Source of the DNA: Lentibacillus sp. CBA3610
Lineage (GTDB): Bacteria > Bacillota > Bacilli > Bacillales > Amphibacillaceae
NCBI RefSeq assembly: GCF_013373365.1
Contig: NZ_CP035925.1
Location: forward strand, 3,844,001-3,908,000
Direction of reading: 5' to 3'
DNA length: 64,000 nt
Part shown: positions 27,505 through 37,771 of the stretch, in pieces
Position numbering within the stretch: the first letter of the stretch is position 1
How the letters are laid out: the number at the start of each line of letters is the position of its first letter
The notes under the pieces: generated by a model
Databases searched by the model: none
What the model was told of the DNA's origin: nothing
The model's input: the letters and a program-made list of their open reading frames with translations, nothing else
Made by a program: the position numbers and the translations under genes

Positions 27505-27505
27505 A

Positions 27506-27624
27506 AAAGTGAAACTTCATTTAGCGGAACGGTTTCCCCGCTAAAATGTTAGTTGAACAGAAATCGGGGCATTTAAGGTAGTTAGCTGCCGTCCTTTGGC
27601 GGGTTACTGACCGTTATATGCGGG
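27506..27624. repeat. Tandem structured repeat, unit 2
   Basis: Second unit, about 90 percent identical by eye to 27391-27504 with several single-base insertions. Differences partly fall in loops. It ends 24 bp before the chrA start, so it is in the 5' leader of chrA. Confidence 0.8.
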
Positions 27625-27647
27625 ATTAAATAGAGGGGGAGAAGACT

Positions 27648-28833
27648 ATGGCTGACAAAAACAAAATATGGACGTTCATCGAAATCTTATTAACATCAAC
27701 CAAATTGGGCCTGACGTCGTTCGGCGGGCCGGTCGCGCATCTGGCTTATTTTAAAGACGAATACATTGACCGGCGTAAATGGCTTGACGATAAGACTTAC
27801 GCGGATATCATCGCGCTATGCCAATTCCTGCCTGGTCCGGCAAGCAGTCAGGTCGGCATATCAATCGGAATGATGCGCGGCGGTTTGCTTGGCGGACTCA
27901 TCTCGTGGTTCGGGTTTACCGTTCCGTCAGTTATTGTGCTCGTTGTCTTTGCGATGATGTATCAGACATTTTCGCTGGCCGATGCAGGCTTCATACATAG
28001 CTTGAAAATCGTTGCAGCAGCGGTTGTCTTGCATGCACTGATTGGATTAGGCAAAAAGATGACACCTGATAAATCGCGGCTGGCGATAGCTGTTGTGGCG
28101 GCTGCCGTCATGTTATATACCCGTCAGCATGGATGCAGATTTAATCATTTTAGCAGCAGGTTTATTGGGACTATATTTTTAAAGATAAAGCCGAATCGAA
28201 CGTTAAAGCCATTCTCATCAACAATTTCAAAAAACTTGGCCTACGTCTAGGCATTTTAATCAGTCTGCTTATAATATTGCCGCTGTTGTTAAACAGCACT
28301 ACCAATAATCCGCTGCTCAACATTTTTGATATCTTTTTCAGGGTTGGTTCGTTAGTCTTTGGCGGCGGCCATGTGGTATTACCTATGATTGAGCGGGAAG
28401 TCGTCCCTGCAGGCTTATTGTCGGCAAATGAATTTTTGGCCGGTTATGGCATGGCACAAGCTGTACCGGGCCGCTGTTTAACATTCGCCAGTTACTCGGA
28501 ACGATGAATGGAAGGCGTCATCGGAGCTATCATTGCTACATTGGGATCTTTCCTTCTTCATTCTGCTCATTGTAGCAGCACTGCCGTTTCTGAGTGAACT
28601 GCGTAAACGGGCATCTTTCAAGGTGGTTTAATGGGTGTGAAAACGCGAGTGTGGTCGGAATCTGCTGGCTGCCTTCTATGGATCCGGTCATCAGCAGCTC
28701 AATCGCCAGTACGACTGACTTTGCCCTGGCTGTCATCTTATTTGCGCTGTTAAATATCTGGAAAGTGCCAGCGTGGCTGATCGTGATTATAGGTGTTTTA
28801 GGCGGTTATGTTTTACAGTTTATAACGTTTTAA
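27648..28833 (+). pseudogene. chrA: ChrA-family chromate transporter, frameshifted
   Basis: ATG 27648 after GAGGGGGAG. The first ~160 residues are intact: KLGLTSFGGPVAHLAYFKDEYI, CQFLPGPASSQVGISIGMMRGG (the chromate-transporter signature) and several helices. A frameshift near 28130 is followed by the second half-repeat in other frames: FRVGSLVFGGGHVVLPMIEREVV, GYGMAQAVPG and a final LPSMDPVI...WLIVIIGVLGGYVLQFI ending at 28833. At least four lesions. Chromate export from this gene is lost. Confidence 0.82.
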
Positions 28834-28930
28834 TTCATTAAAATGGATGGGTGATGCGAGGTGGGGAGGTTTCTTGCAAACAGATGCAGCAAGTATTGGT
28901 TGACTTAAACTCGCTAATTGATAAACTAAA

Positions 28931-28948
28931 ATAGAAAGATCATTCTAT
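28931..28948 (+). promoter_or_regulatory. Inverted-repeat operator ahead of tetR
   Basis: ATAGAAAGATCATTCTAT, a dyad shared with 29547-29562 (TAGAAAGGTCGTTCTA) ahead of the MFS gene. Probably the site of the TetR-family repressor. Confidence 0.6.
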
Positions 28949-28972
28949 CTAATTAAAGAGGAAGTGTAAGAC

Positions 28973-29545
28973 ATGAGTCGATCTGTTAAAAAAGAAACCC
29001 TGCTCGAAGTAGCTGAACGATTATTTTATGAATACGGATTTCGCGGCGTCGGATTGAAGCAAATTATTAATGAAGCCGATGTCGCAACGATGACGCTTTA
29101 TAATCATTTTTCGTCCAAGGACAATTTGGTTGAGGAAGTACTTAGGCAACGGGAAGAGCGCTATTGGTCTTATTTGATTCCCCGTGTGGGAAATGGATCA
29201 GATCGCCGTTCATCTTGCCTGAAGGCGCATGGACGTTGGTTGAAAGAACAATCATATCAAGGGACATGTTTTTAAAGAAGCCATTGCGGATTATTCCGGG
29301 AAACTGATAATGAGATGAAAAACATTTGCACGGGGGCATAAATCCAATTTGCTCGAATATTTTCAGAAATTGGCTCAAAGAAAAGGGTAAGATAACGAAA
29401 CGTGACCTAGCTAATCAAGATGACATTGTTGCTTGAAGGCACCACATCTATGACCACACTGATTGGCGCAGAGAAGGCAAACCGAATACTCTATTGCGAT
29501 GGCACGGATGCTTGTCCGGAATACATCGTAATTTTTGACCTTTAA
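28973..29545 (+). pseudogene. TetR-family regulator, broken after the DNA-binding domain
   Basis: ATG 28973 after AAAGAGGAAG. The helix-turn-helix (TLLEVAERLFYEYGFRGVGLKQIINEADVATMTLYNHFSSKDNLVEEVL) is intact. Then several frameshifts scatter the ligand domain (LPEGAWTLVERTIISRDMF, YFQKLAQ-like, GAEKANRYSIAMARMLVRNT near the end). The protein would be truncated at about 100 residues with a wrong tail. Flanked by matching operators (28931, 29547). Confidence 0.75.
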
Positions 29546-29546
29546 T

Positions 29547-29562
29547 TAGAAAGGTCGTTCTA
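29547..29562 (+). promoter_or_regulatory. Inverted-repeat operator ahead of the MFS remnant
   Basis: TAGAAAGGTCGTTCTA matches the dyad before tetR (28931); a regulator-exporter pair is implied. Confidence 0.6.
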
Positions 29563-29589
29563 TATAATTTAAAAGTGAGGATGGATACG

Positions 29590-30743
29590 ATGAAATTTTC
29601 ACGGTTAGTTTTACCTGGCGTTACATGATGCTGTCACCTATGGATTGGCAAGGTCAGCTTTGGTCTGCTCTTCCCATATAAATGAATCCCTTGATATGTC
29701 CGAGTTTGTATCAGGGGTGATCTCGGTCGTATTTATTGGCCTTGCTTTACGATTGTCCTCTCCACTGTCATTACGACAGCAGCAGGGCCAAGAAGGATGA
29801 TCTCAGCTGGCCTGTCAGCATTCCGGAATGTGTTGATGTCTGTAACGCCAAATGCCTGGATACTTGCGCTTGGCGTGTTACTTGCTGGCGGAAGCACGGG
29901 ATTGGTATCACCACCTTATGGCGCTGCGATATCGTTATGGATTAAAGAGAATAAACAAGGAAGAGCAAATACATGGATTAATTCAGGAACAAGTTTTGGC
30001 ATAGCCCTTTCCGGAGTCGGTGCTATTTTATTAACAGAGAATTGGCGACTGACGTATTTAATTTATGCTATCCTGACATTGCTGATTTTGATTTGGAACT
30101 TCCAAGTGATTCCGAAAGTAGGGGCAAATCCAAGGTTAAGGTTTGAAAAAGGGCAACTGTCTATACGCGGCGTAAAGGTCAATCCTTTGAGTCTGGCCTC
30201 ACTATTTTAGGAATTTCCAACAGCGGCTTTTGGACATTTCGAGGACGTTATAGAAGTGGCCGGTGATTACAGTGATGGCAGCTTTCCGGATTTTGGGTCA
30301 TCATAGGACTATGTACTGGGATTTCCGGTCTCTGATTGAAAGGGGGCGGACTGTCTTTAGCTATAAATTAGAAGTTTGGCGATCGCTTCTGCATCGATAT
30401 TCTATCGATCTCACCTGAAAATTGTACGTGTCTACGTATCGGCTGGCATATTCGGCGCCTCTTATATATTTTAACCGCGTGCTCTTGTGTGGGGTTATCG
30501 TGTAATTTATGACGAATGCATCCCTAGGTATTGGCGTTCCGTTTTTGCTTTTGGCGGTTGGGCAGGTAATAGGGTCGGTACTTGCTGGATGGTTAATTGG
30601 AACATGGGGTTATGCGATGGTCTGTATTTATGGACTGTGGCTTGAATGGCTGCCCCTTGTAGGTCCAAGAAACGTAGAGCAGTTATGTAAACATAACAGG
30701 GGATTGAAAATAAGAGTGAAACAGTTGAGGTATGTTAAAATAT
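29590..30743 (+). pseudogene. MFS transporter, multiply frameshifted
   Basis: ATG 29590 (MKFSRLVLPGVT). The best open part (29797-30210) reads MISAGLSAFRNVLMSVTPNAWILALGVLLAGGSTGLVSPPYGAAISLWI...GRANTWINSGTSFGIALSGVGAILL, typical of MFS sugar/cyanate-like carriers; later pieces include FLLLAVGQVIGSVLAGWLIGTWGY. Stops and frameshifts before, between and after. Formerly the target of the TetR gene upstream. Confidence 0.7.
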
Positions 30744-30765
30744 AAAGCAAAAGGAGGGAATTAGT

Positions 30766-31536
30766 GTGAATAAGGAACATGAGCAGGAAATCAAGGAGCA
30801 ATTCAGGAAGCAGGCAGCGGGCTTTTCAAATGAGCTGTTAACATTGAATCAAGAGGATCTGTTGACTTGGATTGTGGATAGTCTGGACTTGGATAATGGC
30901 ATGACTGTCTGACGTTGCGGGGACCGGCATTTTTGAGTCGTTCCGATAGCACCTTTTTAATCATGTGGACGTCCATTGACATATCTCAGGAAATGATGAG
31001 TGAAGGACAATCAGAACAAAAGGGGCTGTCAAATATTGATTATCAAATTGCTGATGCTGAAAATCTCCCCTTTAAACAAGAATCCTTTGATTTGGTCATA
31101 AGCAGACTGGGTTTTCATCATTTTACAGATCCAGGCAGAATCCTTCATGAAATGAACAAAGTGTGCGTTCCGTAAACGAATGTCAGCGTCATCGATATGA
31201 TTTCCCGCGGAAGAATGATGAATGTACCGCCTTTACAATCATTATGAAAGGCTCCGGATCCGTCCATGTGAATGCGCTAAGAGGTCACAGTTTATGAACT
31301 GTAAAACTACAGGACTGGAAATTGAACAAGCTGAAATTATCGACGTTCCGGTTCACTTGAACAGATGGCTGGCGCTGACCGGGACAGATGATCACATTAA
31401 AGAACAGATCACTCATGATATCAATACTGAACTTAAAACCGGGAATGTCATAACAGGTTTTTCGCCATACATAGAGAACGGGGAAACAATGTTTAAACAG
31501 AAGTGGATTAAAATGATCGGTAAGAAATCAACGTGA
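30766..31536 (+). pseudogene. Class I SAM-dependent methyltransferase, frameshifted
   Basis: GTG 30766 behind AAAGGAGGGAA. EQEIKEQFRKQAAGFSNELLTLNQEDLLTWIVDSL, then a frameshift inside motif I (MTV / DVAGTGIF), later SNIDYQIADAENLPFKQESFDLVISRLGFHHFTDPGRILHEMNKV, a further break, and an end with MFKQKWIKMIGKKS. Ubiquinone/menaquinone-type methyltransferase (Methyltransf_11). At least three lesions. Confidence 0.75.
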
Positions 31537-31687
31537 TGGTATAAACATGGCAAAGGCCGGTGGAGCAGTGAATTGGCCTGCTTTCAAAACCTGTGATGAT
31601 GACATTTTTGATGATAATGATATCATTTGAAAGTCTCTAAACTGGTTGCTATAGAATGGTAATAAAACAAAAAGGAAGAGAAGCGTC

Positions 31688-32272
31688 ATGACATGGGAAA
31701 TTCTTAATATCATCGGTACCCTTGCTTTTGCCATCAGTGGTGCTCTTGTCGCGATGCAAGAGGATTATGATATCGTTGGTGTTCTCGTTTTGGGGTTTGC
31801 AACGGCTTATGGAGGAAGCACGATTCGTAATTATTAATTGGTATCCAATCGGAGGCCGTCCCATCTGGACACAGGAGACTTAGGTTGTGCTGTCTTCATC
31901 ACGATTATTATGTTTTCTGATTCCGGACCGGGTGGATCCAATATTGGAAAATGGTATTTTGATGCGATCGGGATGGCTTCATTTGCCTTACAGGGGGCTT
32001 CCGCTGCTATTCAAATTGGTGCGCCCATTAAGTGCGGTGATTGTCGCGGCAACCTTAACGGGTTGCGGCGGTGGAATGATCCGGGATGTCTTTGCAGGGA
32101 GAAAACCGATGATTTTCCGGGAAGAGATTTATGCGCTTTGGCGGCACTTGGCGGGCTAGTGATTGGGGCTCGGGATCATCGAGGCACCTTGGGCAGCAGG
32201 TGCGCTGTTTGCCGCGATTGTTACATTAAGACTATGCTCAGTCCGGTTTAATTGGAGGTTGCCCCGTCATTC
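31688..32272 (+). pseudogene. TRIC/UPF0126 cation-channel protein (YvgT-like), frameshifted
   Basis: ATG 31688 after AAAGGAAGAG. WEILNIIGTLAFAISGALVAMQEDYDIVGVLVLGFATAYGGSTIRN is the first half of the UPF0126 repeat; after a break FDAIGMASFALQGASAAI, VIVAATLTGCGGGMIRDVFAGRKPMIFREEIYAL (second half-repeat) and APWAAGALFAAIVTLRL follow in other frames. About 200 residues in all, at least four lesions. Confidence 0.8.
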
Positions 32273-33125
32273 TAATATAATGTTCGTTTTCTTATGAAAG
32301 GCGTTCCTTGAACCCAAAAGAGCAGCTGTATTAATGCCGCAGACGTTTCTGCTCCGGTGCTGGGGTAGTGGCAAAAACATAACACCGCCCACAATAAAAA
32401 GTGAGCCAATTATTTCGTGGCCGGTAATCGGTTTTTGCAGCAAAAGCACCCCCATAATCATGGCAATGAATGGTTCCAGGTTGGATAAGATAGAGGCCTT
32501 TGAAGCAGCGGCCATAGCGAATATAATGATCCATAAGTGTGGCTATGCCATGGACGACATCGCTGTTGCATCAAAAGACCCCATAACTTGCCAGCCGCCG
32601 GCCCAGTGTTACAGGGTCATCCATGATAAAAATGGCTGGCAATGAATATAACAAAAACCGATGACATTGAATAAAGCGTTGTGACAAGAGGGCTATGCCG
32701 TTGTGATAAAATCGGGTGATAATAATCAGAATGGCGAATGACACCATTGTACCGACAATCCACAACAAACCGGGTTCAAAATGGAGTGCAGCGCCTCCCT
32801 TGGTTACCACAAAGTAAATGCCTGTGATCGCAATTGCTGAACCAAAGAGCATGCGCGGCGTAAATTTTTCATTCAAAAAAATGGCTGCCAGGACTCCGGT
32901 CAATATGGGGGCTGTGGCAAGAATTAGTGCAGATGTTGTGGAATCTGCAGTGACAAGCCCTTCAAAAAAAGTCCACTGATTAATGAAAACACCTACGACA
33001 CCGAGCAAAAGAATCCATGCCCAATCACGCGGTGAAATCTTCTGGAGTCCATGTCTTGACGAGACGAATATAATCAGAAAAAGAACAATAAACAATAATC
33101 TGAGAGATGTTAAAACTGCCGGCGA
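32267..33125 (-). pseudogene. EamA/DMT-family transporter, truncated and frameshifted
   Basis: Minus strand. SPAVLTSLRLLFIVLFLIIF (33125) begins already in the second helix; the first ~35 residues are missing. DWAWILLLGVVGVFINQWTFFEGLVTADSTTSALILATAPILTGVLAAIFLNEKFT is the first EamA repeat; frameshifts near 32700 and 32560 precede the second, which ends ASILSNLEPFIAMIMGVLLLQKPITGHEIIGSLFIVGGV. Drug/metabolite exporter of unknown substrate, not functional. Confidence 0.75.
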
Positions 33126-33244
33126 GAAGTATTAGGCAGTCACAGATAAGTTTTGAACATTGGATTATCCCTCTTTCTTCATGATGTCAACTGCTCTATT
33201 TTAGCTAATCAGCAACCCATTCACAAATAAAACAGTTCGTGAAA

Positions 33245-33296
33245 GGGGTCTGTCCCCCACTGCTTTAACGCGTTACCGTAGTGAGGGACAGACCCC
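33245..33296. repeat. 17-bp inverted repeat of the GGGGTCTGTCC type
   Basis: GGGGTCTGTCCCCCACT (33245-33261) and AGTGAGGGACAGACCCC (33280-33296) pair with one mismatch around an 18-nt loop. This palindrome type is a common dispersed intergenic repeat in Bacillaceae genomes as far as I know. It lies just upstream of citS. Confidence 0.7.
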
Positions 33297-33340
33297 AGAA
33301 AGGACCGTACCATATGAATCGTCTTCGGAAGGGTAATAAA

Positions 33341-34969
33341 ATGCAAAATTTGTTGCCAACTGTCAAGTTCGGTTTAAAATTTAAAATGATTGGGTTAATC
33401 AGTCTGTTAATCGTTGGTATTTTTATCATTTTTGCCAGTTTCCTTCATACATTTATTTCCAATACCATCGAAGACCAGGTTGGCAAACGCGCTTTAAGCG
33501 TGGCACAGAGTATTGCCGATACACCCCAAATAAAAGAAGCCTTCCAATTGGAAAATCCATCCTCTGTGATTCAAGATATTGTAGAACCAATCCGGGAAGA
33601 AATAGATGCAGAATTTATTGTTGTTGGAAACAGGGAGGGGACGCGATATTCTCACCCAAAACCTGACAGGATCGGGGAGAAAATGATAGGCGGGGATAAT
33701 GAACGTGCATTGCAGGACGGGGAAGAATATGTGTCTCGCAGTACCGGGTCACTCGGACTGTCTATTCGCGGGAAGGTGCCGGTTCAGAGTGAAGCGGGAG
33801 ATATTATTGGTGTCGTGTCTGTCGGTTTTCTTAATGAAGATGTTCAGAGCATTATAGCGAACCAGAGTCAATCACTGTGGATTACCCTTCTGGCAGTGGT
33901 TTTATTAGGTATTGCTGGTGCGATTTTGATTGCCCGCTACATCAAAAAATTATTATCTGATATGGAACCTGAGGCAATTTCTGATTTATTGCTGCAAAAA
34001 GAAGCGATTATGCAGTCGACCCATGAAGGCATGATAGCTGTTGACAATGAGGGAATCATAACCATGATGAATAAAGCAGCTAACAACATTTTGTTTAATG
34101 AGACGGAGCAAAAACGTGATTATGCGGGCAAGTCGATCAGGGAAATATTGCCTCATACTGCTTTGTTTGACGTTTTGGAAAACGGTGAAAGCCAATATGA
34201 CAAGGAAATGATACTTGGAGAATCGATTGTTTTGGTAAATCTGGTGCCTGTGTACAGAGAAGGAACGATTGCCGGGGCTGTGTCCACATTCCGTAAAAAA
34301 ACAGAAATGGAACATGTGACACGTGAGCTTCAGCAAATTAAACAGTATGCGAATACACAGCGGGCTCAAACCCATGAATTTTCCAATAAACTCTATACGA
34401 TTCTTGGTTTGCTTCAATTAAATCAATACCAGCAAGCTATCGACTTTATTAAAAAAGAAAAAAATATTCAGCAGGAGCGCTCCCACTTTTTGACACAGAA
34501 TGTAGCAGACCCTGTGGTGCAGGGGCTGTTGCAAGGGAAAATCAATCAGGGGAATGAACTGGCAATCAATATATCTATCCATCCGGACAGTCAGCTTAAT
34601 CATCAATATCATGGCATCAAACAGGAGGCCTTGATTACCGGTCTTGGCAACATGCTTGAAAATGCAATTGAGTCAGTCAAACAGAATCAGGAAGAGGATA
34701 AGCAAATAGCCGTCTTTTTCACGGATTTGGGAGATGACGTTGTGATTGAGGTGGATGATTCCGGTCCTGGTGTTACCGAGGAGGATGCACCGTATATTTT
34801 TGAACAGGGATACTCCACAAAAGAAAAGGAAAATGGAGGAACAGGGCTGGCCTTGAGCCGGCATATTGTCCATCAGGCAGGTGGTGAAATCATGCTGGAA
34901 GAAGGAGAAATGGGCGGTGCGTGTTTTGTCTTGATTATACCTAAAAATGGAGGAAACACCGATGAGTGA
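33341..34969 (+). CDS. citS: CitS-like sensor histidine kinase (CitA/DcuS family)
   Basis: 542 residues from ATG 33341, chosen because GGAAGGG precedes it; upstream in-frame starts lie in or near the palindromic repeat. Domains: TM1 (about 10-32), an extracytoplasmic PAS/Cache domain with EFIVVGNREGTRYSHPKPDRIG (citrate/dicarboxylate-pocket region), TM2 (about 178-198), a cytoplasmic PAS (STHEGMIAVDNEGIITMMNKAA), the phospho-acceptor region QTHEFSNKLYTILGLLQL, and an ATPase end with DDSGPGVTEEDAPYIFEQGYSTK and GTGLALSRHI. Stop overlaps the regulator. The CitM-like permease downstream suggests citrate as ligand; malate or succinate are alternatives. Confidence 0.88.
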   Translation: MQNLLPTVKFGLKFKMIGLISLLIVGIFIIFASFLHTFISNTIEDQVGKRALSVAQSIADTPQIKEAFQLENPSSVIQDIVEPIREEIDAEFIVVGNREGTRYSHPKPDRIGEKMIGGDNERALQDGEEYVSRSTGSLGLSIRGKVPVQSEAGDIIGVVSVGFLNEDVQSIIANQSQSLWITLLAVVLLGIAGAILIARYIKKLLSDMEPEAISDLLLQKEAIMQSTHEGMIAVDNEGIITMMNKAANNILFNETEQKRDYAGKSIREILPHTALFDVLENGESQYDKEMILGESIVLVNLVPVYREGTIAGAVSTFRKKTEMEHVTRELQQIKQYANTQRAQTHEFSNKLYTILGLLQLNQYQQAIDFIKKEKNIQQERSHFLTQNVADPVVQGLLQGKINQGNELAINISIHPDSQLNHQYHGIKQEALITGLGNMLENAIESVKQNQEEDKQIAVFFTDLGDDVVIEVDDSGPGVTEEDAPYIFEQGYSTKEKENGGTGLALSRHIVHQAGGEIMLEEGEMGGACFVLIIPKNGGNTDE

Positions 34970-35678
34970 TGATATACATGTTCTTATTATTGAAGATGAT
35001 TTTCGGATTGCAGATATAAATCGGCAATATGTCGAAAAAAATGAAGGATTTTTGGTTGATAAAATGGTTAAGACTGGTGAGGAAGCACTGATTTATCTAA
35101 AAAATTGCCACACAAAGCCGCAGCTGATCTTGCTTGATATTTACATTCCTGATGTAAAAGGGATGGAGTTGCTGTGGCAGATTCGTCATCATTATCATGA
35201 CGTGGATATTATCCCTGTTACTGCTGCCAACGAGACGAACATCATAAATGAAGCTTTGCGGGGCGGCGTCTTTGACTATATCGTAAAACCGGTGGATGCT
35301 GACCGTTTTGCAAAGTCTCTGAAACGATATAAGCAGCACCGGAGATTTTTCACCGCGAAAGACGCTTTGGAGCAGCATGAGATTGATTCTATTACAGGAA
35401 TTCATGACCCGGCCCATTCCAGCACTACAAATGCTAGTTTGCCCAAGGGTATTGATCCGATCACATTGAATGATATCACTGAGCTTTTGAAATCTAATAA
35501 GCAACAAGGGATAACTGCTGTAGATCTAAGCAAACAGATTGGGACAAGCCGATCCACGGCCCGCCGCTACTTGGAGTACTTAGTATCTCAGAAGGTGATT
35601 CATACCCGATTAAAATACGGAAGTGTCGGGAGACCGGAACGCGAGTACATGCATCGTGAAACTTATGAACAAAATTAA
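34962..35678 (+). CDS. citT: CitT-like response regulator (CitB/DcuR family)
   Basis: 238 residues from ATG 34962, behind GGAGG, overlapping the kinase by 8 bp. Receiver: VLIIEDDFRIADINRQYVE, phospho-acceptor Asp in LLDIYIPDVKGMELL, the family-typical VTAANE and KPVDADRF. C-terminal HTH: GITAVDLSKQIGTSRSTARRYLEYLVSQKVIHTRLKYGSVGRPEREY. It should activate the permease gene 195 bp downstream. A terminator at 35707 separates them. Confidence 0.9.
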   Translation: MSDDIHVLIIEDDFRIADINRQYVEKNEGFLVDKMVKTGEEALIYLKNCHTKPQLILLDIYIPDVKGMELLWQIRHHYHDVDIIPVTAANETNIINEALRGGVFDYIVKPVDADRFAKSLKRYKQHRRFFTAKDALEQHEIDSITGIHDPAHSSTTNASLPKGIDPITLNDITELLKSNKQQGITAVDLSKQIGTSRSTARRYLEYLVSQKVIHTRLKYGSVGRPEREYMHRETYEQN

Positions 35679-35706
35679 TAATATAAAAAATAAATAACTT
35701 ATCATG

Positions 35707-35730
35707 AGAAGGTTTATCCTTCTTTTTTTT
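35707..35730 (+). terminator. Terminator after citT
   Basis: AGAAGG, loop TTTAT, CCTTCT, then eight T. Confidence 0.8.
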
Positions 35731-35872
35731 CGTGCTAATTTGTTTATTAATCAAAATAATATTTTTCTTCTGTAGTTTGCTAGCGTTTCCATTTAAATTG
35801 TTTGAACATTCTCCAAAGGGAGGGAAGCTAGTGACAGAGGAAACTTAACAGCATGAAAGAAAGGAAGATACT

Positions 35873-37213
35873 GTGTTAAGTTTAATCGGATTTGCGACTA
35901 TACTGACAATTGTCATTTTACTCATTAAGGGAAAGGTTTCACCTATCATTGCCATGGTTATAATACCGGTAGTGGGTGCGCTTGCTGCCGGCTTTGGCTT
36001 GAGTGAAATTGGTGAGTTTTTTAACCAGGGAATGGATTCTGTAATCGATGTTGCCATCATGTTCATTTTTGCCATTCTCTTCTTTGGTATTATGCAGGAT
36101 ACCGGGCTTTTTGATCCTTTTATTAATAAAATGATTGCGATTTCAAAAGGGAATATCATTGCGATCAGTGTCGCGACTGTGTTGATTGCAGCTCTTGGCC
36201 AACTGGATGGTTCCGGTGCATCGACATTTTTGATTACTATTCCGGCGTTGCTGCCATTGTATAAGCGATTGCATATGAGCCCCTATTTACTGCTTCTCTT
36301 AATCGCCGGAAGTGCTGCCATTATGAATATGTTGCCATGGGCCGGGCCTTTGGGACGAACGGCTTCTGTTATAGGTATGGATGTTACGGAATTATGGTAC
36401 CCGCTCATCCCGGTACAAATAATTGGGATGGTACTGATGATCGGTTTAGCTATTTTTCTTGGGTATAGGGAAAAACGGAAAATCACCGAACAATTTGGGC
36501 ATCCAGAGGCTCTGCGGGAATCCGCAGCTGCACTTGAGGAGACACCGGAAGAAATAGCACAAGAGGATGAGAAAGCTTCTTTCACAGAAAATTCCCTTGC
36601 TCGTCCGAAATTAATCTGGGTCAATGCGATCATTGCAATCGGTGTTATTGCATTGTTGGTATCAGGCATCATTCCAGCTGGCTTTGCGTTTATGCTTGGG
36701 GTCAGTATTGCACTGCCTATTAATTATCCAAAAATGAAAGATCAAACTGAACGAATCAAGGCACATGCTTCAAGCGCCCTGACAATGGCAACAATCATTC
36801 TTGCTGCCGGTTCATTTTTAGGGATTTTAACTGGAAGCGGTATGCTGAATGCCATAGCAGAAGATGGTGTTGCTGTTATGCCTGACGCTCTTGGCCCCTA
36901 TTTACATCTGATTATTGGCGTCTTGGGAGTACCCTTTGACATACTGCTAAGCACTGATGCGTACTATTTTGCATTGTTTCCGGTAGTGGAACAGATTGCA
37001 GCAGGTTTCGGCACAGCCACGTTAACAACAGCATATGCGATGATTATTGGTAATATCGTAGGGACATTTATCAGCCCGCTTGCACCAGCGGTTTGGCTGG
37101 CACTTGGTTTATCAGGCCTTGAGATGGGACGTCACATAAAATACTCCCTGCCGTGGTTATGGGGATTAAGCATTGTGTTACTCATTATTGCACTGATGAT
37201 TGGCGTCATTTAA
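35873..37213 (+). CDS. citM: CitMHS-family metal-citrate:proton symporter
   Basis: 446 residues from GTG 35873 (AAAGGAAG upstream). About 12 helices. ILFFGIMQDTGLFDPFINKMI, AALGQLDGSGASTFLITIPALLPLYKRL and MLPWAGPLGRTASVIGMDV are conserved in the CitM/CitH family, as is VPFDILLSTDAYYFALFPVVEQIA. It carries citrate complexed with Mg2+ or Ca2+ into the cell. Located behind CitS/CitT, as in B. subtilis, and probably activated by CitT with catabolite control. A charged loop (EEIAQEDEKASF) lies in the middle. Confidence 0.9.
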   Translation: MLSLIGFATILTIVILLIKGKVSPIIAMVIIPVVGALAAGFGLSEIGEFFNQGMDSVIDVAIMFIFAILFFGIMQDTGLFDPFINKMIAISKGNIIAISVATVLIAALGQLDGSGASTFLITIPALLPLYKRLHMSPYLLLLLIAGSAAIMNMLPWAGPLGRTASVIGMDVTELWYPLIPVQIIGMVLMIGLAIFLGYREKRKITEQFGHPEALRESAAALEETPEEIAQEDEKASFTENSLARPKLIWVNAIIAIGVIALLVSGIIPAGFAFMLGVSIALPINYPKMKDQTERIKAHASSALTMATIILAAGSFLGILTGSGMLNAIAEDGVAVMPDALGPYLHLIIGVLGVPFDILLSTDAYYFALFPVVEQIAAGFGTATLTTAYAMIIGNIVGTFISPLAPAVWLALGLSGLEMGRHIKYSLPWLWGLSIVLLIIALMIGVI

Positions 37214-37760
37214 AAGTACATCAGCAAGTGATCAAGATGAAAATAAAGAGGAACAAGAAGAGTCAATCAATGTTGACGAAGGTCTGCTGGATGCAGAAAT
37301 TACGATACCGCCTTCGTTACTGGAAGGTGAGGATAAAGAAGAGGTCATTGACGAGGCTGAAGAAGCAGGTGTGTCTGAAGTGGCGGAGAATGATGATGGC
37401 TCTCTCACATACAAAATGTCTAAGTCCACACATAATGATATGATGGTTAAACTTAAAGAGAACGTCAATCAAACGATTGAGGAGATTAAAAATGATGGGG
37501 AATATATTTCCATTGAAGATATTATGGCAAACGATTCATTCTCTGAATTTACAATGGTCGTAAATCAAGAAAAATTCGAGAATAGTTTTGATGGGTTTGC
37601 GGCAATGGGGCTGGCGATTTCCGGACTCTATTATCAGCTGTTTGATGGCGTAGACCCTGATAATTATGAAGTGACCATAAACATGGAAAATACTGATACC
37701 GGGGAAGTTTTTGATTCAGTTGTTTATCCTGATGCCATTGAGGAAATGGAGGAGCAGTAA
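37200..37760 (+). pseudogene. Former lipoprotein lacking its signal peptide
   Basis: A frame open from TTG 37200, overlapping the last 14 bp of citM in another frame, reads 186 residues: acidic linker (STSASDQDENKEEQEES), IPPSLLEG, then a folded part (THNDMMVKLKENVNQTIEEI, MANDSFSEFTMVVNQEKF) to 37760. It resembles the mature part of Bacillaceae lipoproteins, whose signal peptide and Cys should precede STSAS. Here citM sequence takes that place, so a deletion seems to have removed the 5' end. No ribosome binding site is visible. Probably not expressed, or expressed in the cytoplasm. Confidence 0.55.
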
Positions 37761-37771
37761 TCTATTATGAT

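Noticed and set aside
27391..27624. CRISPR array
   Set aside because: Only two adjacent long units, no short repeat-spacer periodicity and no cas genes.
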